Notes: a model not told the origin generated them from the sequence alone. A DNA stretch of 64,000 nt from Lelliottia nimipressuralis (GCF_004402045.1 NZ_SOMG01000030.1:434001-498000); one strand, 5' to 3'. Counted from the stretch's first letter, positions 26,716 to 36,653 are shown. Made by a program: numbers and translations.

Positions 26716-26854
26716 CGTTTCTCTCACTGCGCCGTCAACGTTTTCGCATTGTTGCATTTGTGTTGCATTTTGTCAGAGCTATGAGGCTGACTATAGGAAA
26801 GAATACTCACCGGGGACAGCGATATAAGGCGGAATTATCACGATTTGCGGAGCC

Positions 26855-26891
26855 TGTCACAGGTGGCAAAGCGAATGTCACAGAGACAAAA
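26855..26891 (+). promoter_or_regulatory. Two FeaR-type direct repeats upstream of feaB
   Basis: TGTCA-N8-AAA at 26855-26870 and again at 26876-26891, with TGTCACAG repeated exactly at a 21 bp phase. TGNCA-N8-AAA is the FeaR consensus as I recall it from E. coli work. The sites end 65 bases before the feaB ATG. Confidence 0.65.
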
Positions 26892-26956
26892 GCGAGAATG
26901 CGAAACCCCTCTTAGACTGGATTAACACCCTGCGAATAATAACGAAGGAGTATCCT

Positions 26957-28456
26957 ATGTCTGAATCACAGGTGGCTATTCAGCCTGCCGTGCAACAGTT
27001 TTTAGACCGACATCATGGCCTGTGGATTGAGGGGCGTCAGGCCGCGTCGGACAGCGAAAAACGGCTGAACGTCTATAACCCGGCCACGGGCGAGGTGATT
27101 GCCTCGACTGCCGATGCCAGCGTCGATGACGTCGACCGCGCCGTGATGTCCGGCTGGCGCGCCTTTGTTGCCCGCAGCTGGGCCGGAAAATTACCGGCGG
27201 AGCGCGAGCGGATCCTGCTCCATTTTGCCGATCTGGTTGAACAGCACAGCGAGGAGCTGGCCCAGCTTGAAACGCTGGAGCAGGGCAAATCCATTAATAT
27301 TTCCCGCGCCTTTGAAGTGGGTTGCACCCTCAACTGGATGCGCTATACCGCCGGGCTGACCACCAAAATTGCGGGTAAAACCCTCGACCTCTCCATTCCA
27401 CTGCCGCAGGGCGCGCGCTACCAGGCGTGGACGCGCAAAGAGCCGGTTGGCGTAGTGGCAGGAATTGTGCCCTGGAACTTCCCGCTGATGATCGGGATGT
27501 GGAAAGTGATGCCTGCCCTGGCCGCGGGTTGCTCTATCGTCATTAAACCGTCCGAAACCACGCCGCTGACCATGCTGCGCGTGGCGGAACTGGCCAGCGA
27601 AGCGGGCATCCCGGACGGGGTGTTCAACGTGGTAACCGGAAGCGGCGCGGTGTGTGGCGCAGCGCTGACCTCGCACCCGCATGTTGCCAAGGTCAGTTTT
27701 ACCGGCTCTACGGCGACAGGCAAGCAAATTGCCCGCACGGCGGCGGACACGCTGACAGGAGTGACCCTCGAACTGGGCGGCAAAAACCCGGCGATTGTGC
27801 TGAAGGATGCAGATCCTGCGTGGGTGATAGAAGGCTTAATGACCGGAAGCTTCCTGAACCAGGGGCAGGTCTGCGCGGCGAGCTCCCGCATCTATATTGA
27901 AGCGCCGCTGTTTGACACGCTGGTCAGCGGGTTTGAACAGGCGGTGAAATCCCTGAGCGTCGGGCCGGGCATGTCGCCGGAGGCGTTTATTAACCCGCTG
28001 GTGTCGCGCGCGCACTGCGACAAGGTGCAGACCTTCCTTGATGAAGCGAAAACTCGCCATGCTGAACTGATTGTCGGAAACCGTGGCCCGGAAGGTAAAG
28101 GCTATTACGTTTCGCCTACGCTGGTGGTCAACCCGGATGCCGCGCTGCGATTGACCCGCGAAGAGGTGTTTGGTCCGGTGGTCAACCTGGTGCGCGTTGC
28201 GGACGGGGAAGAGGCGCTCCAGCTGGCAAACGACACCGAATATGGCCTGACGGCCAGCGTCTGGACACAAAATATCAGCAAGGCGCTGGAATATACCGAC
28301 AGGCTGCAGGCGGGCACCGTCTGGGTGAACAGCCATACGCTGATCGACGCCAACCTGCCGTTTGGCGGGATGAAGCAGTCCGGCACCGGACGTGACTTTG
28401 GCCCGGACTGGCTGGACGGCTGGTGTGAAACCAAATCGGTTTGCGTGCGGTATTAA
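26957..28456 (+). CDS. feaB: FeaB, phenylacetaldehyde dehydrogenase
   Basis: A 499-residue NAD-dependent aldehyde dehydrogenase (E. coli FeaB 499) oxidising phenylacetaldehyde or 4-hydroxyphenylacetaldehyde to the acid. The catalytic Glu is in LELGGKNP and the nucleophilic Cys in GQVCAASSR (about residue 307); the NAD-binding [12 protein letters not shown] is present. AAGGAG precedes the ATG. The acid feeds PaaK encoded 16 kb downstream. A REP element follows the stop. Confidence 0.95.
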   Translation: MSESQVAIQPAVQQFLDRHHGLWIEGRQAASDSEKRLNVYNPATGEVIASTADASVDDVDRAVMSGWRAFVARSWAGKLPAERERILLHFADLVEQHSEELAQLETLEQGKSINISRAFEVGCTLNWMRYTAGLTTKIAGKTLDLSIPLPQGARYQAWTRKEPVGVVAGIVPWNFPLMIGMWKVMPALAAGCSIVIKPSETTPLTMLRVAELASEAGIPDGVFNVVTGSGAVCGAALTSHPHVAKVSFTGSTATGKQIARTAADTLTGVTLELGGKNPAIVLKDADPAWVIEGLMTGSFLNQGQVCAASSRIYIEAPLFDTLVSGFEQAVKSLSVGPGMSPEAFINPLVSRAHCDKVQTFLDEAKTRHAELIVGNRGPEGKGYYVSPTLVVNPDAALRLTREEVFGPVVNLVRVADGEEALQLANDTEYGLTASVWTQNISKALEYTDRLQAGTVWVNSHTLIDANLPFGGMKQSGTGRDFGPDWLDGWCETKSVCVRY

Positions 28457-28463
28457 AAAACAA

Positions 28464-28538
28464 GCCGGGTGGCGCTGCGCTTACCCGGCCTACAACAGCA
28501 CGAGCCGTAGGCCGGGTAAGGCGTAGCCGCCACCCGAC
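28464..28538. repeat. Paired inverted REP elements (BIME)
   Basis: Two REP-type palindromic units in opposite orientation: GCCGGGTGGCGCTGCGC... at 28464-28493 and GTAGGCCGGGTAAGGCGTAG... at 28507-28538, between feaB (+) and the cyclase gene (-). Confidence 0.85.
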
Positions 28539-28542
28539 ATGT

Positions 28543-29649
28543 TTACAAAGACCACCGATCCCGCCCGGCCTCCTTCGCCCGATACAGCGCCGCATCGGCG
28601 CGGGCGATGATCTCGGTGCCGGCTAACCCCTCCGCCATGTTTGCAATGCCCATACTGACGGTGACATGGTCGCTGACCGCTGAGGCGCTGTGCGGTATGG
28701 ACTCCGCGCGCAGGCCGTCCTGAATACGCAGGGCAACCTTTTCAGCGATGTTTTCCGGACAGTTAAACAGGATCACTACGAACTCCTCGCCGCCGTAGCG
28801 TGACACTACATCCTCTGGTGTGCGCACCGACTGCTTCAGCACGCGCGCCACGCGCGTCAGGCATTCGTCACCCGCCTGGTGCCCGTAGGTATCGTTGTAG
28901 CGTTTGAAATAGTCGATATCCAGCATGATCACCGAGAAGGTTTTTTTCTGCTCAACCGCGTTTTCCAGCACCACTTCCATTTTCCGGCGATTGGCGGTTT
29001 TGGTTAACGGGTCCTGATGCGCCAGCGCATCAAGCCGTGAAATCAGCAGCTGATTTTGCTGGTTGCGTCGCCACGCTTCGTCAAACCAGCTTAACAGGAT
29101 GAAACGCCCGCAGATCAGGATCAGCGTAAAGACGCTCCAGATAATGACGAAGTGAAGGTTAAGGCCCTCATTGAGTCTCCAGCTGGCGACCGGCAGGGTG
29201 ACCCATAGCGGGAGCACAAAGGCGAGTAGCCCTTCAGGGTAAAAATAGAGCGCCGTTAAGCCAGCGAGTAATAAAATGACGCACAGGGGCCAGACGTGAG
29301 GCAGCAGCAGTTGGGTAATAAACCAGAAACAGGCTACCGACCAGATGGCGCTACAGATAAACAGCACGACGCTGATACCGGCGATACGCCGCCAGGCCAT
29401 CAGGACCAGCGCGGCAGAGAGGATAATAATCCCAAGCATGGAGGCATCGACCATTTTCGTCAGATGCGGTGAGGTCGGATAAAGGGGGTCGCCGGCCTTA
29501 AGCAGGATGTGTCGCAGCAGGATCATCACGGCGAAGCTGACGTTGACGAAAGCCAGCCACGGCAGATTTATCGCCAGTCCATGCATGACCATGGCATGGC
29601 GCGTCGGCCAGGTTGCCCGTTCAAGTGTCGGTTTTTTTCTTTTTTCCAT
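28543..29649 (-). CDS. Membrane-bound GGDEF diguanylate cyclase
   Basis: A 368-residue protein. About six to seven membrane helices (residues 28-205) form an N-terminal sensor, followed by a GGDEF domain: DPLTKTANRR, LDIDYFKRYNDTYGHQAGD and the active-site loop RYGGEEF (about residue 288), all intact, so it should make cyclic di-GMP from two GTP. Five residues before GGEEF the sequence is TPED instead of the RxxD inhibitory site, so product inhibition may be lacking. No EAL domain. It has its own transcription unit between feaB and the sulfatase gene, a place where E. coli has none; the sensed signal is unknown. Confidence 0.9.
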   Translation of the reverse strand: MEKRKKPTLERATWPTRHAMVMHGLAINLPWLAFVNVSFAVMILLRHILLKAGDPLYPTSPHLTKMVDASMLGIIILSAALVLMAWRRIAGISVVLFICSAIWSVACFWFITQLLLPHVWPLCVILLLAGLTALYFYPEGLLAFVLPLWVTLPVASWRLNEGLNLHFVIIWSVFTLILICGRFILLSWFDEAWRRNQQNQLLISRLDALAHQDPLTKTANRRKMEVVLENAVEQKKTFSVIMLDIDYFKRYNDTYGHQAGDECLTRVARVLKQSVRTPEDVVSRYGGEEFVVILFNCPENIAEKVALRIQDGLRAESIPHSASAVSDHVTVSMGIANMAEGLAGTEIIARADAALYRAKEAGRDRWSL

Positions 29650-29721
29650 TGACGTTTTTACCCTGTCCTGGCCACACGTGAAGCAGGAAAGGGCGGATGA
29701 ACCGCCCTTATGCTCGCGACG

Positions 29722-31695
29722 TTACGGTGTCACAATGTTAAACCAGAAATCAAACTTGTCCATATAGCTAAGCATGGCATCAAGTTTAGCGCTGTCGCCA
29801 CTAATTTTAATCTTTCCGCTATCCTGAGCCTGTTTCAACGTAACTTCCTTGAGGATAATTTTATTTAGCGTGTCACGGTTCAGCGTCAGCGTTGCGTCAG
29901 CATCTTTAGCTTCAGCGTTCGCCGTGTGGTTCAGCACGCCGTTTTCCAGCTCGAGTTTGTACTTCCCGCCATCGCTGCCTAAGTCAATGTTAAACACCGA
30001 TTTAGCCTCTCCGGCTTTCTGACCATTGATATGGACAGCCAGATAGTCAAAGAACATCTCTGGCGTCATCGCGCGTACCGTATCCGGGCTGGCGGTATTC
30101 GGCGTTGGACCTTTCACCACGCCGTTACGCAACTCTTGCGCACCAGTCAGGTAGAAGTTACGCCATGGGCCAGATTCAGCCTGATAGCCAAGCTGTTCCA
30201 GCGCGTCCGCTTCCAGGTTTCGCGCCGCCTGGTTGTTTGGGTCGGCAAAGACTACTTTGCTCACCACCTGCGCCACCCAGCGGTAGTTCCCCTGGTCGAA
30301 GTCGGTTTTCGCCTTGTTCAGGATGGCATCCGCGCCGCCCATATACTCAACGAATTTCTTCGCGCCTTCTTCTGGCGGCAGTTCGTCCAGGGTCGCCGGG
30401 TTGCCGTCGAACCAGCCCAGATAAAGCACGTAGGTAGCTTTGACGTCATGGCTCACCGAACCGTAATAGCCACGGTTCGCCCAGGTATGTGCCAGTGAGT
30501 CCGGGAGCTTGAAGTTAGCGGCGATTTCGTCGCGCGTCAGCCCTTCGTTCGCCATGCGTAGCGTCTGGTCGTTGATATAACGATAAAGGTCACGCTGGCT
30601 TTTCAGCAGCTTGACCACGTTTTCGTTGCCCCAGGTCGGCCAGTGGTGCTGTGCCATAATGATTTCGGCTTTGTCACCCCAGCGCACAATCGCCTGGTTG
30701 ATGTATTTCGACCACGGCAGCGGTTCACGAATTTTTGCTCCACGCAGAGAATAGGTATTATGCAGGGTGTGGGTAACATCCTCTGCGGATTCAATGACTT
30801 TTTTCTCTTCGATATACCAGAGCATTTCCGATGGTGCTTCGGAACCCGGTGCGAGCATAAAGTCGTAGGTCAGACCGTCGATAACCTCTTTCTGCCCATC
30901 TTTTTCAATAATATTGGTCGGCGCAATCAGCGTCACCGTCCCGGCGGAGGTGGTGGTCCCAAGACCAGCACCCACCTGACCTTTGGCATCTGGCTTCAGC
31001 AGGTTGCCGTACATATAGCTGGCGCGGCGGCTCATCACGTTACCTGCCATGATGTTCTCGGCAACGGCTGCCTCCATAAACCCGGCTGGCGCGTAGATTT
31101 TCACCTTGCCAGCTTTCACGTCAGCTTCATCCACCACGCCGCGCACGCCGCCATAGTGATCCACGTGGCTGTGGGTATAAATGATGGCAACGACAGGTTT
31201 CTTGCCGCGATTTTTAAAATAGAGATCCATACCGACTTTCGCCGTTTCTGCCGACACCAGCGGGTCAACCACGGTAATACCGTCTTTCCCTTCAATGATG
31301 GTCATATTCGACAGATCAAGATTTCGTATCTGATATACGCCATCGGTCACTTCAAACAGGCCGCTAATATTAATCAGCTGAGATTGACGCCATAAACTGG
31401 GATTAACGGAGTCCGGTGCCTTATCGCCTTCTTTAATAAACGAATACTGCTGTGGGTTCCAGATGATATTACCTTGTTCCCCTTTGATAACGTCCTGAGG
31501 AAGAGGCGCAATAAAGCCTTTATGGGCATCCGTAAAATCGGTGTTGTCGGAGAAGGGAAGTTGATTAAACAGGGCGTTATTGGATTGTTGCGTCGCGGTA
31601 GTGGCATCCTTCGGGGCTTCTGCGGCATAAGTCGAATTTGCGGAAATAACAAGCCCTGCCAGCGCAAGACTCCTGACGATCAAATTGAATTTCAT
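29722..31695 (-). CDS. Alkyl sulfatase of the metallo-beta-lactamase fold (YjcS/SdsA1-like)
   Basis: A 657-residue exported hydrolase. It has a signal peptide (SLALAGLVISANSTYA, cleaved before AEAP), an MBL domain with THSHVDH at residues 174-180 and further zinc ligands around ESAEDVTHTLHN and QHHWPTWG, a helical dimerisation domain and a C-terminal SCP2-like domain (LTLNRDTLNKIIL...GDSAKLDAML). Type III sulfatases cleave primary alkyl sulfates such as dodecyl sulfate to alcohol and sulfate. E. coli YjcS is about the same size (661) but elsewhere on its chromosome. The gene lies between feaB and tynA, transcribed like tynA but after its terminator, so it is a separate unit. Confidence 0.92.
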   Translation of the reverse strand: MKFNLIVRSLALAGLVISANSTYAAEAPKDATTATQQSNNALFNQLPFSDNTDFTDAHKGFIAPLPQDVIKGEQGNIIWNPQQYSFIKEGDKAPDSVNPSLWRQSQLINISGLFEVTDGVYQIRNLDLSNMTIIEGKDGITVVDPLVSAETAKVGMDLYFKNRGKKPVVAIIYTHSHVDHYGGVRGVVDEADVKAGKVKIYAPAGFMEAAVAENIMAGNVMSRRASYMYGNLLKPDAKGQVGAGLGTTTSAGTVTLIAPTNIIEKDGQKEVIDGLTYDFMLAPGSEAPSEMLWYIEEKKVIESAEDVTHTLHNTYSLRGAKIREPLPWSKYINQAIVRWGDKAEIIMAQHHWPTWGNENVVKLLKSQRDLYRYINDQTLRMANEGLTRDEIAANFKLPDSLAHTWANRGYYGSVSHDVKATYVLYLGWFDGNPATLDELPPEEGAKKFVEYMGGADAILNKAKTDFDQGNYRWVAQVVSKVVFADPNNQAARNLEADALEQLGYQAESGPWRNFYLTGAQELRNGVVKGPTPNTASPDTVRAMTPEMFFDYLAVHINGQKAGEAKSVFNIDLGSDGGKYKLELENGVLNHTANAEAKDADATLTLNRDTLNKIILKEVTLKQAQDSGKIKISGDSAKLDAMLSYMDKFDFWFNIVTP

Positions 31696-31830
31696 CCTAA
31701 CCTCTCAGTGATGTATTACGTCGTTCGTGGAAACTTCGAGTCCTGGCTGAAAGTGGTTCAAGAAATGCAAGGAAATAAACGAGGTGAAATAACTATAATC
31801 GGGGAGAGGTATTCAGCAAGTAAATAGATG

Positions 31831-31852
31831 AAAAACCGGGCATTGCGCCCGG
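31831..31852 (-). terminator. Rho-independent terminator of tynA
   Basis: CCGGGC / GCCCGG arms around ATTGC, with five T on the minus strand. It lies nine bases beyond the tynA stop. Confidence 0.88.
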
Positions 31853-31860
31853 TGCGTTAT

Positions 31861-34137
31861 TTATTTCTGTTCGTCTTTTTTCTTCCCGAGCGTTGGCGTC
31901 TCGTCGAAGAAGTTCCACGGTTTGAGCAGGGTATGCACCCATTCCGTCGGCATGATCGGCCACTCTTCTGCGCGGGCGACGTGGGTGGTGCCGGTGGTCA
32001 TCCAGACCACGTCGTCCTGGTCGTTCAGCGACTCGTTATCCTTGCTGTACTGCCCCAGGCCCGTGTCGTGCACGGAGCGGTTAGGGAATTTCCCTTCCGG
32101 ATAGAGCTCATCAGGATGGTAGCGGGTCACCCACAGCTGTTTGTCCATAAAGCTCAGGCGATGGTAGATCCACTCGTCCGGGGCAAATTTCGCGCCGGTC
32201 GCCACCGGGTGCGTACCGCCCGCGTAAGGGATTATCTGGTACGAGACCGGGTTGCCCATGCGGTTCTCTTTGCGGGTGTTGCTCAGCAGGCGAATGGTGC
32301 CCGGGTCGAATTTCTGCGCCGCCTGCTGCTCGGTATCAATATCGTACTGGTTAATCTGCATGGTGCTGGTGCGTGGGCCACCGGCGGTATTCGGCTTAAC
32401 TTCCGGATCCATGGCCACCAGCTTGTTGTTGATGCCATCCACGTCCATATCCAGGCGGAAGTTGTAGATGTGCTGGTGTGTGGTGCCCACAATGTTATGG
32501 TCGATCAGCGTACCGTAACGGGTGTCGTCTTTCGCGGTGGCATCGTGCATGGTTTTCGCCTGCACGCCTTTCACCGCTTCGATACCCGTCGCGCCGGCGT
32601 CAATGCCGATGGTGCCATTTTCATGGAACACCCAGTCGAAGATGTAATCGTAGTTGCCAACGGTACTCACCCAGCGCACCACCAGCTCGCGGCGCTCGGT
32701 GCTGACGTTAGGCTGGCCCATCTCCTGATGTTTGTACTCAGGCCCGGCGTAGCGTTCGAAAATGGCGATCGCGCGCGGGATCTCCATCGGCGCGCCGGTG
32801 TAATCCGAAATGGTTTCATTGAGCATGACGGCGTTAGACGGCACGTCTTTCCCGCGCACCAGCGGTGAGGTCAGGGTGCCCATGCCGTAATCGCCGGAGT
32901 CGAGATAGGCTTTAAAGTACCAGCCCACGTCCGGGTCGCCGTACGGGACGATCATCCCGCCTAAAGAGCCCTGATACATAATCTGGCGTTTTTTGCCGTT
33001 GTCGTTATACGTCACGGTTGAAATCATCGGGCCGACGCGGGAATCCAGGCTCAGGTGGAAATCCCAGTTCTGCCAGTGCACCCTGTCGCCGGTTATGGTG
33101 TAGTTCTTGCCTTCCGGCTCAGTGATGTCGAGCGGCTTTTTCGGCGTCTCTACGCGGTCGCGGCCATCATAGGGGCGCGGGGTCATGGGTACCGGAATAA
33201 CGGCACCTTCTTCAATTTTCTGGATTTTCTTCTGCTCAAGATCCACCACGGCCACCAGGTTCTCAATTGGGTGCGCCCAGTAGTTGCCGTCGCCAACGTC
33301 GAGATAGCTCACCACTTTCAGCAGGCGATCTTCCTGCTTCAGACCATCTTTACCGTCGAAATAGCCGACGGTCAGCGGCGTGGTTATCACTTTTTTCGGG
33401 TCGGTGATGCCGTGCTTTTTAAGCACCTCGGCAAACTCTGTGCTGTCGTTGATGATCTGCTGCACCGCGGTGAAATCATCCAGCAGGACCATGCCGTGCG
33501 CGTCTTTCACCGGTTCCCAGCGCAGGATTTTTTTATCCTTCAGATCCACCACGCTTTCGATAACGTGCTTTCCATCGAGCATCACGATCTTCGCCAGGCG
33601 GGGGGAATCCACTGGCGTACCGTTAAGCACAAAGTCCCACACTTTGGCTTTCTCTGGCTCAGCAAGGGCAATTTGGGTAAAGCGGGTATTCGGTTTAAAA
33701 TCCGCAGAGGCTTTAACAATCTCTACGGCCTGTTTAATTTCGTCCGCCGTTAGCGCGTTTAACGGGTGAGGGCTTTTTTCAACCTGGAAGGTCTGGTCAA
33801 GGCCGGACTGGAAAACATCGTTGATAAAGGTATCGGAAATAAAGGCTTTCTTACCTTTCATTACCACTGGCACCTCAAGCTTGAGGGTTTTACCGTTAAC
33901 GATGGCGGTTTTGGCGCCCGGTTTGACCTTCACAAAGGCACCGTCTTTAGTAATGGTGAACATCTGTGCGTAATCATCCCACTGAACGTCCGCGCCGAAG
34001 TCCTGCAGCGTTTTGTCCATCGGGACCATATGCGCCTGACTGCCGTGGGCGAAAACAGGGGATTGCCAGGCGCAACACAGCGCAACGGCCATGGCCAGCG
34101 CCGTTCTACGGGCAGAAAAAGAAGAATTGCTTCCCAT
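31861..34137 (-). CDS. tynA: Periplasmic copper amine oxidase TynA
   Basis: A 758-residue enzyme (E. coli TynA 757) oxidising phenylethylamine, tyramine and similar primary amines to aldehyde, ammonia and hydrogen peroxide. The start at 34137 gives a normal signal peptide (ALAMAVALCCAWQSPVFA, then HGSQ); the frame stays open upstream to 34305 without homology. The topaquinone Tyr is in NYDY and the copper His pair in THQHIYN, with the third His near the C-terminus; the catalytic-base region (YFKAYLDSGDYG) is present. Upstream lie FeaR-type repeats with the same 21 bp phase as at feaB. It follows paaZ on the same strand after a terminator. Confidence 0.96.
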   Translation of the reverse strand: MGSNSSFSARRTALAMAVALCCAWQSPVFAHGSQAHMVPMDKTLQDFGADVQWDDYAQMFTITKDGAFVKVKPGAKTAIVNGKTLKLEVPVVMKGKKAFISDTFINDVFQSGLDQTFQVEKSPHPLNALTADEIKQAVEIVKASADFKPNTRFTQIALAEPEKAKVWDFVLNGTPVDSPRLAKIVMLDGKHVIESVVDLKDKKILRWEPVKDAHGMVLLDDFTAVQQIINDSTEFAEVLKKHGITDPKKVITTPLTVGYFDGKDGLKQEDRLLKVVSYLDVGDGNYWAHPIENLVAVVDLEQKKIQKIEEGAVIPVPMTPRPYDGRDRVETPKKPLDITEPEGKNYTITGDRVHWQNWDFHLSLDSRVGPMISTVTYNDNGKKRQIMYQGSLGGMIVPYGDPDVGWYFKAYLDSGDYGMGTLTSPLVRGKDVPSNAVMLNETISDYTGAPMEIPRAIAIFERYAGPEYKHQEMGQPNVSTERRELVVRWVSTVGNYDYIFDWVFHENGTIGIDAGATGIEAVKGVQAKTMHDATAKDDTRYGTLIDHNIVGTTHQHIYNFRLDMDVDGINNKLVAMDPEVKPNTAGGPRTSTMQINQYDIDTEQQAAQKFDPGTIRLLSNTRKENRMGNPVSYQIIPYAGGTHPVATGAKFAPDEWIYHRLSFMDKQLWVTRYHPDELYPEGKFPNRSVHDTGLGQYSKDNESLNDQDDVVWMTTGTTHVARAEEWPIMPTEWVHTLLKPWNFFDETPTLGKKKDEQK

Positions 34138-34207
34138 CGTAGACCTCATCTTGTTGTGTTTATTGTGTTGTGACAGCCTTATCCTGACAGGCCCATGAGA
34201 AAAGCGT

Positions 34208-34244
34208 TTGCCTGCATCTGCCAGATTATTTGTCAGCCTTGCCA
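34208..34244 (-). promoter_or_regulatory. FeaR-type direct repeats upstream of tynA
   Basis: On the minus strand TGGCA-N8-AAA at 34244-34229 and, 21 bases downstream, TGGCA-N8-CAA at 34223-34208. Motif and phase equal those at feaB. Confidence 0.6.
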
Positions 34245-34248
34245 GGTT

Positions 34249-34281
34249 AAAAAAAGAGCGGGGCGGTGTCACACCCCGGCT
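34249..34281 (-). terminator. Terminator downstream of paaZ
   Basis: On the minus strand an imperfect CGGGG...CCCCG hairpin with an inner GTG/CAC pairing, followed by seven T. It separates paaZ from tynA. Confidence 0.7.
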
Positions 34282-34288
34282 GGTCGTC

Positions 34289-34320
34289 GTAGGCCGGGTA
34301 AGCATCGCGCCACCCGGCAG
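34289..34320. repeat. REP element
   Basis: GTAGGCCGGGTAAGC...GCGCCACCCGGCAG, the same palindromic unit seen at 28.5 and 48.8 kb; it lies between paaZ and tynA. Confidence 0.8.
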
Positions 34321-34342
34321 GAAAGGTGGTGAAGGGAAGGTG

Positions 34343-36382
34343 TCAGAAATCGCCCCGCTGGCGCGCCACCAGCGTCAGAATGGAGTAGAGCGCCACGGCC
34401 TGCTGGTGCTGGTTGAAAATCTCAACGGCCCATTCCACCACGCCGGTCGGTTTTTCCTCCGCGGTACGCTGTTTCTTCAGCGTTTTACGTTTGCAGGTCA
34501 GACGCACCTGAATGGTGTCGCCCGGCTTAACCGGCTCGATAAAGCGCAGGTTTTCCATACCGTAGTTGGCAATCACCGGCCCGACGCCCGCGTCGACGAA
34601 CAGCCCCGCCGCGGCGGAAATCAGGAAGTAACCGTGCACCACGCGCTCGCCAAAAATCGACTCTGCCGCACCGATCTTATCCATATGGGCGTAGAAGTGG
34701 TCCCCGCTCAGGCAGGCAAAGTTCACGATATCCGCTTCCGTCAGGGTGCGGCGCGGCGTCTGCAGGCTGTCGCCCGGCTGTAGCTCCTCGAAGTATTTGC
34801 GGAACGGATGAACGCGATCTTCCTGCACCGTTGCGCCCCGCACCCACTGTTTGCCAATGGCGGCCAGCATCGTCGGGCTGCCCTGGATCGCGGTGCGCTG
34901 CAGGTAGTGCTTCACCGCGCGCAGACCGCCCAGCTCTTCGCCGCCGCCCGCGCGGCCCGGGCCGCCGTGGACCAGCTGCGGCAGCGGGGAGCCGTGGCCG
35001 GTGGACTCTTTTGAGGATTCCTCGTTGAGGATCTGAATTCGGCCGTGGGCGCGCGCCGCGCCGGCAATAAACCGGCGGGCAATCGCCGAATCGGCGGTGA
35101 CCAGCGTTCCCGCCAGGCTGCCGCCGCCCGCGCGGGCAAGCTGCATCGCGTGCTGTGCTGTGCGATACGGCATCAGCGTCGCAACCGGGCCGAAAGCCTC
35201 CGTTGCGTGGACGGCAGGGGTTTCATCCGGCTGCGGGCAGAACAGCAGAGTCGGGGGGAAGAACGCGCCAGCGGCCTGCAAATCCGCTTTGCCGCCAAGG
35301 CGGATCTGGCAGCCTGCGGCGATCAGCTGATCCACTTTCTCCTGCACGTCCGCGCGCTGTTCGGCGTTGACCAGCGCCCCCATCTTCACGCCTTCCTGCG
35401 CCGGGTCGCCCACCACCACCTTTTCCAGCCGCGCAATCAGCGCCTGGCTGACGGCGTCAATCTGGTTTTGCGGGACGATAATGCGGCGGATAGCAGTACA
35501 TTTTTGCCCGGCCTTGGCGGTCATCTCGCGCACCACTTCCCGGATGAACAGGGCAAACTCCGGCTGTTCCGGCGTGACGTCTTCACCCAGCACGCAGCAG
35601 TTCAGGGAGTCGGCTTCCATGGTGAACGGAATCGAATTCGCGACAATATTCGGGTGCACGCGCAGGCTTTGCCCGGTGCTGGCGGAGCCGGTAAAGGTCA
35701 CCACGTCCTGGCTGTCGAGCTGGTCCAGCAGATCGCCCGCGCCGCCACAGATGAGGCTGATGGCGCCGTCCGGCACCAGTCCGCTGTCCACGATGGATTT
35801 CACCATCGCCTGCGTTACCTGTGCGGTGGCGGTAGCGGGTTTGATAATGGCAGGCATCCCGGCAAGCCAGGTCGGTGCCAGTTTTTCCAGCATGCCCCAG
35901 CAGGGAAAGTTAAAGGCGTTGATATGCACCGCCACGCCGGACTTCGAGGTCAGAACGTGGCGCGCCGCAAAGCCGCCTTCTTTTGACAGGGGGATCAACT
36001 CATCTTCCGGCCACAATGTGTCGTCCGGCAGTTCTCGGCTACCCAGGCTTGCGTAAGTGAAGAGGGTGCCAATACCGCCTTCAATATCGACCCAGCTGTC
36101 TGCTTTTGTCGCCCCGGTCTGGGCGGACAGGGCATAAAACGTCTCTTTCTCGCCAAGCAGGTGCTTTGCCACCGCCTTCAGCATGGCAGCACGTTCAATA
36201 AAGGTCATCTCGTGAAGTGCTTCGCCGCCGCGCTCAATCGCATAGCGACGGGCGGCCGCCATGTCCAGCCCTTCGCTGGTCACGCTCCACAGCGCTTCGC
36301 CAGTGATGGCGTGATGAATAGTGCGTTCGCGGCCCCGGCCAGACTGCCAGGTGCCGGACAAGAAGTTGGCTAACTGCTGCAT
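34343..36382 (-). CDS. paaZ: PaaZ, bifunctional oxepin-CoA hydrolase / 3-oxo-5,6-dehydrosuberyl-CoA semialdehyde dehydrogenase
   Basis: A 679-residue two-domain enzyme (E. coli 681). The N-terminal ~510 residues are an aldehyde dehydrogenase ([13 protein letters not shown] with the Glu, [11 protein letters not shown] with the Cys). The C-terminal ~160 residues are a MaoC-type hydratase ([15 protein letters not shown]). It opens the oxepin ring and oxidises the resulting aldehyde. The start at 36382 ([15 protein letters not shown]) matches E. coli; an in-frame Met at 36412 is further upstream. It diverges from paaA across 284 bp with PaaX-type half-sites. Confidence 0.96.
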   Translation of the reverse strand: MQQLANFLSGTWQSGRGRERTIHHAITGEALWSVTSEGLDMAAARRYAIERGGEALHEMTFIERAAMLKAVAKHLLGEKETFYALSAQTGATKADSWVDIEGGIGTLFTYASLGSRELPDDTLWPEDELIPLSKEGGFAARHVLTSKSGVAVHINAFNFPCWGMLEKLAPTWLAGMPAIIKPATATAQVTQAMVKSIVDSGLVPDGAISLICGGAGDLLDQLDSQDVVTFTGSASTGQSLRVHPNIVANSIPFTMEADSLNCCVLGEDVTPEQPEFALFIREVVREMTAKAGQKCTAIRRIIVPQNQIDAVSQALIARLEKVVVGDPAQEGVKMGALVNAEQRADVQEKVDQLIAAGCQIRLGGKADLQAAGAFFPPTLLFCPQPDETPAVHATEAFGPVATLMPYRTAQHAMQLARAGGGSLAGTLVTADSAIARRFIAGAARAHGRIQILNEESSKESTGHGSPLPQLVHGGPGRAGGGEELGGLRAVKHYLQRTAIQGSPTMLAAIGKQWVRGATVQEDRVHPFRKYFEELQPGDSLQTPRRTLTEADIVNFACLSGDHFYAHMDKIGAAESIFGERVVHGYFLISAAAGLFVDAGVGPVIANYGMENLRFIEPVKPGDTIQVRLTCKRKTLKKQRTAEEKPTGVVEWAVEIFNQHQQAVALYSILTLVARQRGDF

Positions 36383-36423
36383 CGCTTTTCTCCAAATGTT
36401 ACGTAATTTCACTATTAATAGTT

Positions 36424-36436
36424 TGATCGCGAATCA
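36424..36436. promoter_or_regulatory. PaaX-type site near the paaZ promoter
   Basis: TGATCGCGAATCA, containing CGAATCA as found at the paaA site and an internal TGAT/ATCA inverted repeat. About 45 bases upstream of the paaZ ATG. Confidence 0.5.
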
Positions 36437-36613
36437 TAAAAATCAAGCTGAGTTTTAATGAATTGTTAACGTTGTGATCGGGGATTATGAATTGTCTCGC
36501 CAGAAGGCGCTGCTCGCAGGGCCTGAAGTAAAAGCCTTGCGAGCGGCATCACAAAACCGGGAAACAATCCTTGGGGTTATATTTAACCTTTGTGTAACTT
36601 TTAAAAAACAAAG

Positions 36614-36653
36614 TGATTCAACATTACGCTTTAATTTGCAAACTAACGAATCA
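36614..36653 (+). promoter_or_regulatory. PaaX-type inverted half-sites in front of paaA
   Basis: TGATTC at 36614-36619 and GAATCA at 36648-36653, an inverted repeat with 28 bases between. A widely spaced TGATTC/GAATCA pair is the PaaX operator described in E. coli (spacing about 27 as recalled). The right half ends 13 bases before the paaA start, so bound PaaX would block transcription and initiation. Confidence 0.65.

Noticed and set aside
31711-31827. 38-codon plus-strand frame upstream of the sulfatase gene with fairly coding-like sequence
   Set aside because: No ribosome-binding site, it lies in the sulfatase promoter region and stops just before the tynA terminator; no homology recognised.
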